Shown here piece by piece: positions 1 through 5,680 of a stretch of DNA of 8,739 bases. A program made the translations under genes and the position numbers. The stretch lies in the NCBI GenBank assembly GCA_028683635.1, contig JAQUHL010000061.1, forward strand, positions 1 through 8,739. The letters are read 5' to 3'. The notes under the pieces are model-generated. The model was not told the origin of the DNA. It ran no database searches and saw only the letters and a list, made by a program, of their open reading frames with translations. The stretch is from Candidatus Cloacimonadota bacterium (GTDB lineage Bacteria; Cloacimonadota; Cloacimonadia; Cloacimonadales; Cloacimonadaceae). Within the stretch, counting starts at the first letter, position 1. The number at the start of each line of letters is the position of its first letter.

Positions 1-2
1 AA

Positions 3-1052
3 GATGCCCTCCGCAGGGAAGTTGATCGCGGGGGACAGGTCTTCTTCCTGCACAACCGGGTGCAAACGATTGAAACAGTTGCAGCCGAGCTGCGGGAAGC
101 AATGCCAAACGTGCGCTTCATCATCGGGCATGCCCAGCTTAGCGAGCACCAGCTTGAACACGTGATGGATGCCTTCATGGATCATGAATACGACGTCCTG
201 ATATCCACCACCATCATCGAAAACGGAATTGACATCCCCAATGCCAACACCATAATAATAGACAGGGCGGATACCTTCGGACTGGCACAGCTCTATCAGA
301 TGCGGGGAAGGGTGGGCAGAAGCAACCGCCGGGCTTATGCCTATCTGCTTATCCCCAAAGGCATCACCGGCGAGGCTCGCCACCGTCTGGAAGCTCTCAC
401 CCAGTACGATTACCTTGGGGCAGGATTTCAGGTTGCCCTGCGCGATCTGGAAATCCGTGGTGCCGGTGCAATCCTCGGAATCAAGCAAAGCGGAGTGATC
501 CAGAACATCGGCTTCAACTATTACAACCACCTGCTGGAAAAAGCTATCGAAGCTGTGCAGACAAACCAGCCGGAACTCTTCCTCCAGGATGAATTCCCCG
601 AGGCAAGACAGGCAATCAAAACCGAGATTGATCTCTATTTCCCGCCGGATTATATCGCCGATGATGAAGAATGGCTGCGCATCTACCGCCGCTTGAATGA
701 ACTCGAAAGCCTGGAGGAAATTGCAGAGTTCGGGAAGGAGCTTTCCGACCGATTTGGCAAAATCCCCGCCAAGGCGGACTGGCTGCTGCTCTATTTCCAG
801 CTAAACCTCCTCTCCAGAAAAGCGAACCTGCAAAACACCCACGTCCGAAACGGACGGCTGGTCCTGGACTTCAAATCCGAAGCACTCCCACCCAAAGAAC
901 GCATCCTCAGCTTCTGCTCACAACTGGAGCAAGCCTTCAAAATTGACGTCTCCAAAGGGATCAAAATCACCATCGAACTCGATCTCCATGCCAGCTATAT
1001 CGAGCAGTTTGCCAAAGCTATCGAAATTTTGAAGGGATATGTGGGAAGCTGA
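3..1052 (+). CDS. mfd: Transcription-repair coupling factor Mfd, C-terminal part (5' truncated by window edge)
   Basis: Mfd is a cytoplasmic SF2 DNA translocase that removes RNA polymerase stalled at lesions and recruits UvrA. The reading frame is open from the left edge (first complete codon at nt 3), so the start lies outside; 349 residues are visible. Numbering from nt 3: helicase motif V, TTIIENGIDIPNA (from about 69); motif VI, QMRGRVGRS (about 99-107); and the RecG/Mfd-type translocation (TRG) segment, DLEIRGAGAILG (about 148-159), with the QSG that follows. The TRCF C-terminal domain (D7) begins near 208 with IDLYFPPDYI and DRFGKIP. The motor arginine fingers and the C-terminal domain are intact, and the stop is TGA at 1050-1052. 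A GTG at 60 lies inside the conserved FFLHNRVQTIE segment and is not a start. RecG shares the motor motifs but lacks this C-terminal domain, so Mfd is secure. Confidence 0.97.
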   Translation, partial: DALRREVDRGGQVFFLHNRVQTIETVAAELREAMPNVRFIIGHAQLSEHQLEHVMDAFMDHEYDVLISTTIIENGIDIPNANTIIIDRADTFGLAQLYQMRGRVGRSNRRAYAYLLIPKGITGEARHRLEALTQYDYLGAGFQVALRDLEIRGAGAILGIKQSGVIQNIGFNYYNHLLEKAIEAVQTNQPELFLQDEFPEARQAIKTEIDLYFPPDYIADDEEWLRIYRRLNELESLEEIAEFGKELSDRFGKIPAKADWLLLYFQLNLLSRKANLQNTHVRNGRLVLDFKSEALPPKERILSFCSQLEQAFKIDVSKGIKITIELDLHASYIEQFAKAIEILKGYVGS

Positions 1053-1281
1053 AGCACCGGTAGCGGCTTCCATAAACATCTTGACCAATATTGGCTTGGC
1101 TCTTTCTTTGTGAAATGTGGAAATAAGCTCCCGGACTTACCTGAACACAGATAATTTGCTTTGGAAGTTACCATAAGGGATAGGACTTCCGAGTGAAAAA
1201 CCGTTAACGAGTGCAGGACAAGGAATCCAGAGCTCACATGAATACTGATAACCTTAGAAATATGGATCATTGGAGCATCCG
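1053..1281 (+). promoter_or_regulatory. Leader region upstream of the SUMF1-fold gene (leader copy 1)
   Basis: This 229-bp non-coding stretch lies between mfd and the SUMF1-fold gene. From about 1081 it is homologous to the leader at 2492-2656. A TTGAC box (1081-1085) sits 29 bp before the block beginning at 1110, the same distance as in the second copy, and could be a -35 element; no convincing -10 follows at normal spacing. Block 1110-1169 shares CTCCCGGA and ATTTGCTTTGG. Block 1222-1284 shares GGAATCC, TAGAAATAT and the 17-mer ending in the start codon. A possible stem, AGCTCCC (1126-1132) with GGAAGTT (1163-1169), has one C-A mismatch. A weak hairpin (1044-1051 with 1064-1071) covers the mfd stop but has no T tract, so it is not a convincing terminator. 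Confidence 0.6.
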
Positions 1282-1356
1282 ATGTACAAAACCTTTATCC
1301 TACTGATCATCAATCTGGCAATTCTCAGCACGATTGCCGGAACGGGTGTCAATCCG
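1081..1356 (+). repeat. Duplicated leader plus signal-peptide module, copy 1
   Basis: Diverged direct repeat of 2492-2731. It includes the TTGAC box, two conserved leader blocks, the exact 17-mer CATTGGAGCATCCGATG (1268-1284), and 25 codons encoding the signal peptide through AGTGVNP. The 25-residue peptides align without gaps with 14 identities. Similarity stops after this, where the mature proteins are unrelated. Confidence 0.8.
1272..1275 (+). promoter_or_regulatory. Ribosome binding site GGAG, decides start 1282
   Basis: GGAG lies 6 nt before ATG 1282. The same GGAG-CATCCG-ATG arrangement precedes the downstream hydrolase gene, supporting ATG rather than the in-frame TTG at 1270 as the start. 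Confidence 0.75.
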
Positions 1357-2412
1357 ACTCTGGAAATTGTCTCTTTAATCCCTAATCCCGCAAATGGAGC
1401 TTGCCGCTATGTAGGAAACGTCCAGCTTTCTGTCTCCGGTGCAGTGCTAAGCCTGAACTGGACAGAGGTGCCTGGAGCGGTATCATACAAAGTGTATTCT
1501 TCAGCCGATCCGGAAGCCTGGTTCAGCGAGGATACCAGCGGCGTTTTTGATGGGACGAGTTGGGTCGCTCCGGTGAATGGAACCAGAAGGTTTTATTATG
1601 TAACTTCCCTTGCTGCGGATGTCCCTTCCAATTTCGTTTTTGTTCCCGGAGGGGTCTTTTCCATGGGTGATACACAAGGTGGGGGGCTATCAAACGAGCT
1701 TCCCGTGCACAGTGTTTCCTTAAGTTCATTCTATATGGGCAAATATGAAGTTACTCAAAGCGAATGGCAAGCCGTGATGGGTTCGAACCCCGCCTCTCCC
1801 GGATATGGAATTGGGGATAACTATCCCGTCAATCAGGTCTCATGGTATAATATCCTGGTATATTGCAACTTGCGCAGCCTGAGCGAAGGGCTTACCCCCG
1901 TTTACATGATCTCCGGATCCACCAATCCGGCAACCTGGGGAGCAGTGCTCACAGCAAGCAACACAACCTGGAACGCAGCTCTCTGCAACTGGAATGCCAA
2001 TGGGTACAGATTGCCAACCGAAGCGGAATGGGAATATGCTGCGCGGGGAGCAACAAGCAATCCGGATTTCCTCTATAGCGGAGGCAATGATATCAATCCC
2101 CTTGCCTGGTACAGTGGCAATAACAGCCCGGATGGGGCAAAACCCATCGGTACAAAAGCACCCAATGGTTTAGGTTTATTTGATATGAGCGGAAATGTGT
2201 GGGAGTGGTGTTGGGACTGGTATTTTGCCAGCTATTATGATAGCAGCCCCAGTGGCAATCCGACCGGTCCGGCAAGTGGATCGAACCGTGTTGCCCGGGG
2301 AGGATATTGGGGAAGCAGTGCCTCGTTCTGCAGGGTTGCCAGAAGGAGCGGTAACATTCCCAATAGCAGCAACTACTTCACGGGTTTCCGGCTCTGCAGA
2401 TCAGATCTTTAA
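1282..2412 (+). CDS. Secreted SUMF1/FGE-sulfatase-fold protein with N-terminal Fn3-like segment
   Basis: 376 residues. The chosen start is ATG 1282, with GGAG 6 nt upstream; an in-frame TTG at 1270 would prepend four residues and overlap the ribosome binding site. Residues 1-19 form a Sec-type signal peptide with likely cleavage at TIA-GTG; there is no lipobox cysteine. Residues about 45-113 resemble a fibronectin type III or similar beta-sandwich (LNWTEVPGAVSYKVYSS). Residues about 118-374 are a SUMF1 (formylglycine-generating-enzyme, C-type-lectin-like) domain: FVPGGVFSMGD, YEVTQSEWQAVMG, YPVNQVSWYN, YRLPTEAEWEYAARG, NGLGLFDMSGNVWEW, RGGYW and GFRLCRS. The C-terminal stretch that holds two catalytic cysteines in true FGE has only Cys350 before the conserved arginines, so sulfatase activation is unlikely; a binding or structural role is inferred. 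The C-terminus resembles variable regions of diversity-generating retroelement targets, but no reverse transcriptase or template repeat is visible. It shares its leader and signal peptide with the next gene. Confidence 0.9.
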   Translation: MYKTFILLIINLAILSTIAGTGVNPTLEIVSLIPNPANGACRYVGNVQLSVSGAVLSLNWTEVPGAVSYKVYSSADPEAWFSEDTSGVFDGTSWVAPVNGTRRFYYVTSLAADVPSNFVFVPGGVFSMGDTQGGGLSNELPVHSVSLSSFYMGKYEVTQSEWQAVMGSNPASPGYGIGDNYPVNQVSWYNILVYCNLRSLSEGLTPVYMISGSTNPATWGAVLTASNTTWNAALCNWNANGYRLPTEAEWEYAARGATSNPDFLYSGGNDINPLAWYSGNNSPDGAKPIGTKAPNGLGLFDMSGNVWEWCWDWYFASYYDSSPSGNPTGPASGSNRVARGGYWGSSASFCRVARRSGNIPNSSNYFTGFRLCRSDL

Positions 2413-2656
2413 ATGCTTTAGATCTACGAAGCACAGATTGTTGCCCGGATCCTTTTCTCCTCTTCACAACAAGAATCAGCGCCTGTTTTGCTTGACAGAT
2501 TTTGACTTATCCCAAGCTCTGTAAAACGTGGGAATCAGCTCCCGGATTTTCATGAAGCCACGGCTGATTTGCTTTGGGAGTTGAGCTGAGGGGTGGAATC
2601 CCCGAACTCGCATAAGTGCTGATAGATTATAGAAATATAGAACATTGGAGCATCCG
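2413..2656 (+). promoter_or_regulatory. Leader region upstream of the TPR/hydrolase gene (leader copy 2)
   Basis: 244 bp without a supported gene. From 2492 it matches the leader at 1081-1281: TTGACA (2492-2497) at the conserved offset, block 2521-2582, and block 2595-2659. It is a candidate promoter and 5' untranslated region, although no -10 hexamer fits TTGACA at about 17 bp. A 7-bp stem, AGCTCCC (2537-2543) with GGGAGTT (2577-2583), contains one G-T pair and is nearly conserved in copy 1. A second stem, AATCAGC (2533-2539) with GCTGATT (2563-2569), is not conserved there. A small bulged hairpin built from two AGATCT words (2403-2408 and 2421-2426) spans the preceding stop; no T tract follows, so no intrinsic terminator separates the two genes. 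Confidence 0.6.
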
Positions 2657-2731
2657 ATGAACAAAAGCATGTCCCTTGTAATCATCATTCTGGCAAGCCT
2701 CACTTTGCTTGCCGGAACAGGAGTTGATCCA
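2492..2731 (+). repeat. Duplicated leader plus signal-peptide module, copy 2
   Basis: Partner of 1081-1356. The 17-mer CATTGGAGCATCCGATG recurs at 2643-2659, followed by 25 codons ending AGTGVDP. Copy 2 is about 36 bp shorter, because copy 1 carries extra sequence between the two conserved leader blocks. Confidence 0.8.
2647..2650 (+). promoter_or_regulatory. Ribosome binding site GGAG, decides start 2657
   Basis: GGAG is 6 nt before ATG 2657, identical in sequence and spacing to the site at 1272-1275. It argues against the in-frame TTG at 2645. Confidence 0.75.
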
Positions 2732-3766
2732 ATCCCGGGGCTTGATATCTTCTCCCCGGAGCTGCTCTCTTCCCTTTCTGTCAATACGCAGGAGCTCAAT
2801 CAAAGAGCTCAGGAGTTTTACCAGGCAGCTGAGTTCGAAACTGCCGCAAGGTATTACATCGCCATCATAAAAGCCAGGCCCAATGATGCTTCTACGCTAT
2901 ACAACCTCTCCTGCTGCTATGGACTTCTGGGGAAGGAAAGCCTTGCTGCGCAGACTCTTTTGATGGCATACCGGGCAGGTTTTACGGATCTGGATCATAT
3001 CATGGGCGATCCGGACTTCGGGAAAGTGAAGGATGGCAGTGTTTTTAGCGCTGCTCTGGATAGCCTGGCAACCTGGAACGCCAGAAAACAAAAAGCCGAA
3101 GGCAAGCTGGAGTACTATGGACTCAAGACTTATCTGCCCTACAGGATCTATTTTCCGGAGAACTTTCAGCCAGGCGAATTTCATTCTCTGCTGATTGGGC
3201 TGCATGGCTATGGAGACAACGCCCTGGCCTTTGGCGGTGTTTCTGCCCTGCTCAAAGATAAGCCGATCATCTATGTTGTTCCGGAAGCACCATACCTTCT
3301 ATCCATAGATGATTACAAGGGATTCAGCTGGTCTCCCAGCCTGGACTATGAGGATCCGCTCCAGGAGGCTTCTTTTATGGGACTTCGGGAAGGCATCGAT
3401 AGCCTCGTGAAAGATCTCAAAGACAAGTTCTGGATAGACAAAACCATCCTCTTCGGTTTCTCCCAGGGTTGCTTTATGACCTATAATATCGGGCTGGCAA
3501 ATCCCGAACTCTACAATGGTCTGCTGGCATTCGGTGGTTGGCTGGAGCCGGGAATCATCGGAGAAAAGCAGCTCGAAAAGGCAAAATCCACCAGGGTCTA
3601 TATCGCCCATGGCAAGGGGGACAGCATTGTGAAACCCGAATCTGCCACCCAAGCCCTCAAGATCTTGCAGGATATGGATTATGATGTGCAGCTTGAGAGT
3701 TTTGAAGATGGCCACAGGATCGATAAAAAGGTCTTTATGGCAGGACTGGACTGGTTATTGAAATGA
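2657..3766 (+). CDS. Secreted TPR-containing alpha/beta hydrolase (phospholipase/carboxylesterase family)
   Basis: 369 residues, starting at ATG 2657 behind GGAG. Residues 1-19 are a signal peptide (likely cleavage LLA-GTG) homologous to that of the upstream gene. Residues about 43-100 contain TPR-like helices (LNQRAQEFYQAAEFETAARYY, then RPNDASTLYNLSCCYGLLG). Residues about 155-369 are an alpha/beta-hydrolase domain of the esterase/phospholipase (PF02230-like) type. HGYGD (183-187) fits the oxyanion-hole region, GFSQG (267-271) the nucleophile elbow with Ser269, HGKGDSIV supplies Asp322 and GHRID supplies His353. The triad is therefore complete and the enzyme is probably an active serine hydrolase outside the cytoplasm; the substrate is unknown. 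The TPR extension is not part of the basic esterase family. The stop TGA overlaps the next gene's ATG (ATGA, 3763-3766), suggesting translational coupling with the membrane protein downstream. Confidence 0.92.
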   Translation: MNKSMSLVIIILASLTLLAGTGVDPIPGLDIFSPELLSSLSVNTQELNQRAQEFYQAAEFETAARYYIAIIKARPNDASTLYNLSCCYGLLGKESLAAQTLLMAYRAGFTDLDHIMGDPDFGKVKDGSVFSAALDSLATWNARKQKAEGKLEYYGLKTYLPYRIYFPENFQPGEFHSLLIGLHGYGDNALAFGGVSALLKDKPIIYVVPEAPYLLSIDDYKGFSWSPSLDYEDPLQEASFMGLREGIDSLVKDLKDKFWIDKTILFGFSQGCFMTYNIGLANPELYNGLLAFGGWLEPGIIGEKQLEKAKSTRVYIAHGKGDSIVKPESATQALKILQDMDYDVQLESFEDGHRIDKKVFMAGLDWLLK

Positions 3767-4578
3767 AGAAATATGGCTATACAACTGATGGCATAAACTA
3801 TGAGATCGGCAGTGAAAAGCAGATCGCCGATCTGGTATTGCGGGGTATGCTGAACCTGGATTCTACCATTCAGGATACCCAAACCCTGCTGTGGTGCAAG
3901 GTGCGGGATTTACCGTCCATCAAACACGAGATTGAAAAACCCGCCATTAACCTGAGCTTTCATGAACCTTCCATGGATAATTTCCTGGTCACGGGGCAGC
4001 TAACTCTCTATTACTCAATTCCGATAGCTGTGTTTGTGATCGGAATGCTCGTTGGGGGCGAGTATTTCCTTCTCTATTGGTTGTTCCGTAATGCCCTGGC
4101 CATAAATGCCTCCCAGAAGAAGAAGAAAAAGGGACTGACCCTGCTGCTGAACAGCATCATGTTTTGGAGGACTTTCGAGCATATCGAACGGGATGCAAGA
4201 ATGAACGAAATCGAGCGAGCCAGCTTTTCCGCTACCTCCGTATCCCGCAAGATCTGGATCTTCATTGCCGCGCCTCTGGTGCTCGGTTATCTGGGGCTGA
4301 ACACTCTGCCTTACCATCTTGATTTGATTGTGGATACCCTCTTCTACTGCTGGCTGGTCTATAGCATTTTACCGGTGCAAAAATACATCAACAGCGTGAA
4401 TCAAAAGATCGGCAATCCCTATTCCAGCCGGGGCTTTGGATATTATTTCATTGTTGCTGTCATGCTGATGCTGATTTTACTATCTCTTTCTGGAATAAAC
4501 AGAAGCAGCATCTTCAAAGCCAAAGCCTTGCCGGAAGTGCAGCATATCCAGGATGAGGAGCTCAATTTATATCCCTGA
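3763..4578 (+). CDS. Four-helix membrane protein with N-terminal GYF_2-like domain
   Basis: 271 residues; the start ATG 3763 overlaps the preceding stop by 4 bp. Residues 1-55 (YGYTTDG, then ADLVLRGMLNLDSTI and TLLWCKVRDLPSI) resemble a GYF_2 domain, a small module often found at the N-terminus of bacterial membrane proteins. Hydrophobic segments lie at about 83-107, 163-179, 183-204 and 226-244. A basic tract, QKKKKKG (118-124), follows helix 1 and probably faces the cytoplasm. The YWLFRNALAIN motif and LPVQKYINSVNQKIGNP after helix 3 recall uncharacterised membrane families found with GYF_2, but I cannot name the family. With no signal peptide of its own and a coupled start, it is probably an inner-membrane partner of the secreted hydrolase. 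Its 3' end overlaps the convergent propeller gene by 17 bp. Confidence 0.8.
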   Translation: MKKYGYTTDGINYEIGSEKQIADLVLRGMLNLDSTIQDTQTLLWCKVRDLPSIKHEIEKPAINLSFHEPSMDNFLVTGQLTLYYSIPIAVFVIGMLVGGEYFLLYWLFRNALAINASQKKKKKGLTLLLNSIMFWRTFEHIERDARMNEIERASFSATSVSRKIWIFIAAPLVLGYLGLNTLPYHLDLIVDTLFYCWLVYSILPVQKYINSVNQKIGNPYSSRGFGYYFIVAVMLMLILLSLSGINRSSIFKAKALPEVQHIQDEELNLYP

Positions 4579-5380
4579 TAGCGATTGTATTTTGGTTCAT
4601 AAGGGGAACAAAGAGCCGGATCGTCTTATGCTTTTTACCCTTTGAATCAGTGGTCTCAATTTCCCGGAGCAGGAAATCTGCAGGGCCGGAAAGCCCGGTA
4701 ATCAGCTGTTCTGGCTTACTGGCAGAGTTGGGTATTCTATAGATGGAGCTTGTTTTCCAACTGGAAACATACAGATTTCCCTTGCTATCCAAACCAAGAC
4801 CATCCAGGCTACCGAGATTGGTGCTTTTATAGTTGCCAAGTTTCCCCTCGGGCAAGCTGATGCTCTGAATTGGTGAATTTGCCCTCAATGACACGAAAAG
4901 CAGGCGCTGGTTTGCTTTGTCAAAGACAATGCCGTTGGGACTTGATATTCCTTTCTCGATCAGAGTTTTCAGCTTTTTTGTCTGGGGATCATAATGAAAG
5001 ATTTTATGAGCCACATGATCCGTAAGATAGATGTTTCCGCTGTTATCTGAAACGACGTCGTTCAGGAATTGTGAACCTGGCACGTCGAGGAGCAGCTCCC
5101 TTTTACCAGTCTTCAGATCAAATACTGCCAAGCCTTTCTGGGTAGCCGCATAAAGCTTGCGGTCTCTGATATGCAATCCCCGCACAGCACCCATTCCCGT
5201 GCCCAAATATGAGTAGCTCTTCAGATCCGGGGATTGAACAATGCTTCCATCCCCAGTGTTACTGATATAATATGTTTTGGAGATTGAATCGTAGCAAATG
5301 CTCTCTGGCCCATTCAGTTTTTGAGCATAAAGCAAACTAAAGCCGAGAGCTACCAAAATGAAAGTAAACTTGCGAATCAT
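4562..5380 (-). CDS. Exported SMP-30/regucalcin-like beta-propeller protein
   Basis: 272 residues. The start ATG (5378-5380, minus strand) was chosen because GGGAGG lies 5 nt upstream and the protein then begins directly with a signal peptide, MIRKFTFILVALGFSLLYA, likely cut before QKLNG. An in-frame ATG at 5455 would hide this peptide behind 25 residues. The rest is built of NHL/SMP-30 blades: GPESICYD, FLNDVVSDNSGNIYLTD, SPNGIVFDKANQRLLFV and LDGLGLDSKGNLYVSS. By family analogy Glu26, Asn107 or Asn149, and Asp193 occupy likely metal-site positions, so a lactonase-type hydrolase is possible, but a ligand-binding propeller is equally likely. There is no lipobox or sorting tail. It is monocistronic on the minus strand, and its promoter region carries the dyad at 5463-5479. 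Confidence 0.88.
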   Translation of the reverse strand: MIRKFTFILVALGFSLLYAQKLNGPESICYDSISKTYYISNTGDGSIVQSPDLKSYSYLGTGMGAVRGLHIRDRKLYAATQKGLAVFDLKTGKRELLLDVPGSQFLNDVVSDNSGNIYLTDHVAHKIFHYDPQTKKLKTLIEKGISSPNGIVFDKANQRLLFVSLRANSPIQSISLPEGKLGNYKSTNLGSLDGLGLDSKGNLYVSSWKTSSIYRIPNSASKPEQLITGLSGPADFLLREIETTDSKGKKHKTIRLFVPLMNQNTIAIRDIN

Positions 5381-5385
5381 TCGTT

Positions 5386-5391
5386 CCTCCC
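5386..5391 (-). promoter_or_regulatory. Strong ribosome binding site GGGAGG, decides start 5380
   Basis: On the minus strand GGGAGG lies 5 nt before the ATG at 5380. This fixes the start of the exported propeller protein 75 nt inside the longest open frame. Confidence 0.8.
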
Positions 5392-5462
5392 TTCGCAAAA
5401 CTGAGAAGAAAGCAAGCAGGAAGTCAGGAACCTGTCTGCTTCCCAAGTTCAGCACATATTAC

Positions 5463-5479
5463 GTATCTTGCCAAGATAC
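5463..5479. promoter_or_regulatory. Perfect 17-bp dyad GTATCTTG-C-CAAGATAC, candidate operator
   Basis: Two perfect 8-bp arms flank a single central base. The dyad lies about 82 bp upstream of the propeller start and next to a minus-strand TAATAT (5456-5461), so it would fall in the -10/-35 region of that promoter. Size and symmetry fit a dimeric helix-turn-helix regulator; no regulator gene is in the window and the family cannot be named. It lacks a GC-rich stem plus T tract, so it is not a terminator. Confidence 0.55.
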
Positions 5480-5570
5480 CAGCCTCTTAGGCCTTCCAAG
5501 GTCAGAAAACCCAACCCGGCAAAAAAGGTCAAGGGGAAAGAAGATGAGTAAAATACCCTATGCAGTTTTT

Positions 5571-5660
5571 ACTTTGAAATGACATAATTCAACGGGGCAT
5601 GGGGAAGCGCCCCATATATATAGGGCGGTAGGCCGGGTTTGGATTATGTCATTTCAAAGT
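5571..5660. repeat. 90-bp element bounded by perfect 18-bp inverted repeats
   Basis: Left arm ACTTTGAAATGACATAAT (5571-5588) and right arm ATTATGTCATTTCAAAGT (5643-5660) are exact reverse complements. They flank a 54-bp core in which ATGGGG (5599-5604) and CCCCAT (5610-5615) form a perfect 6-bp hairpin with loop AAGCG; an alternative stem is CGCCC (5608-5612) with GGGCG (5623-5627). The element begins 20 bp beyond the stop of the glycosyltransferase gene. No T tract follows the stem on either strand, no target-site duplication is evident, and it has no coding capacity. Best guesses are a MITE-like or REP/BIME-like palindromic element, or an mRNA 3'-end structure. Confidence 0.75.
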
Positions 5661-5680
5661 GGGTAGTGGATAACTCGTGA

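Larger units (their letters stand above)
5381..5680. other. 300-bp non-coding region between propeller gene and glycosyltransferase gene
   Basis: No gene longer than a 12-codon ORF is supported here. The region holds, in order, the ribosome binding site of the propeller gene (5386-5391), a TAATAT -10-like word on the minus strand (5456-5461), a 17-bp dyad (5463-5479), and a 90-bp inverted-repeat element (5571-5660). CCAACCCGGC (5511-5520) also recurs inverted, with one extra base, as GCCGGGTTTGG (5632-5642), so the right part could pair with sequence outside the 90-bp element. Confidence 0.7.

Noticed and set aside
995..1270. Open frame on the minus strand across leader copy 1, and its counterpart at 2476-2799 over leader copy 2
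   Set aside because: The two leaders are homologous at nucleotide level, but the encoded minus-strand peptides are not conserved and the frames shift relative to each other. They are shadows of non-coding DNA.
2533..2569. Stem AATCAGC/GCTGATT in leader copy 2 as a conserved RNA structure
   Set aside because: The corresponding positions in leader copy 1 have two mismatches, so this pairing is not conserved.
5544..5582. 12-codon ORF (MSKIPYAVFTLK) preceded by an AG-rich stretch, ending inside the left 18-bp arm
   Set aside because: Too short to support from sequence alone, with no strong ribosome binding site and a stop that falls in the inverted repeat by chance or as a remnant.
5594..5637. 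Four G runs suggesting a G-quadruplex
   Set aside because: One loop is 18 nt and contains CCCC, which pairs with a neighbouring G run; a simple hairpin explains the composition better.
5571..5660. Inverted-repeat element read as an intrinsic terminator
   Set aside because: Neither strand has a T tract after the stem; the only T run (5566-5570) precedes it on the plus strand and would read as A on the minus strand.
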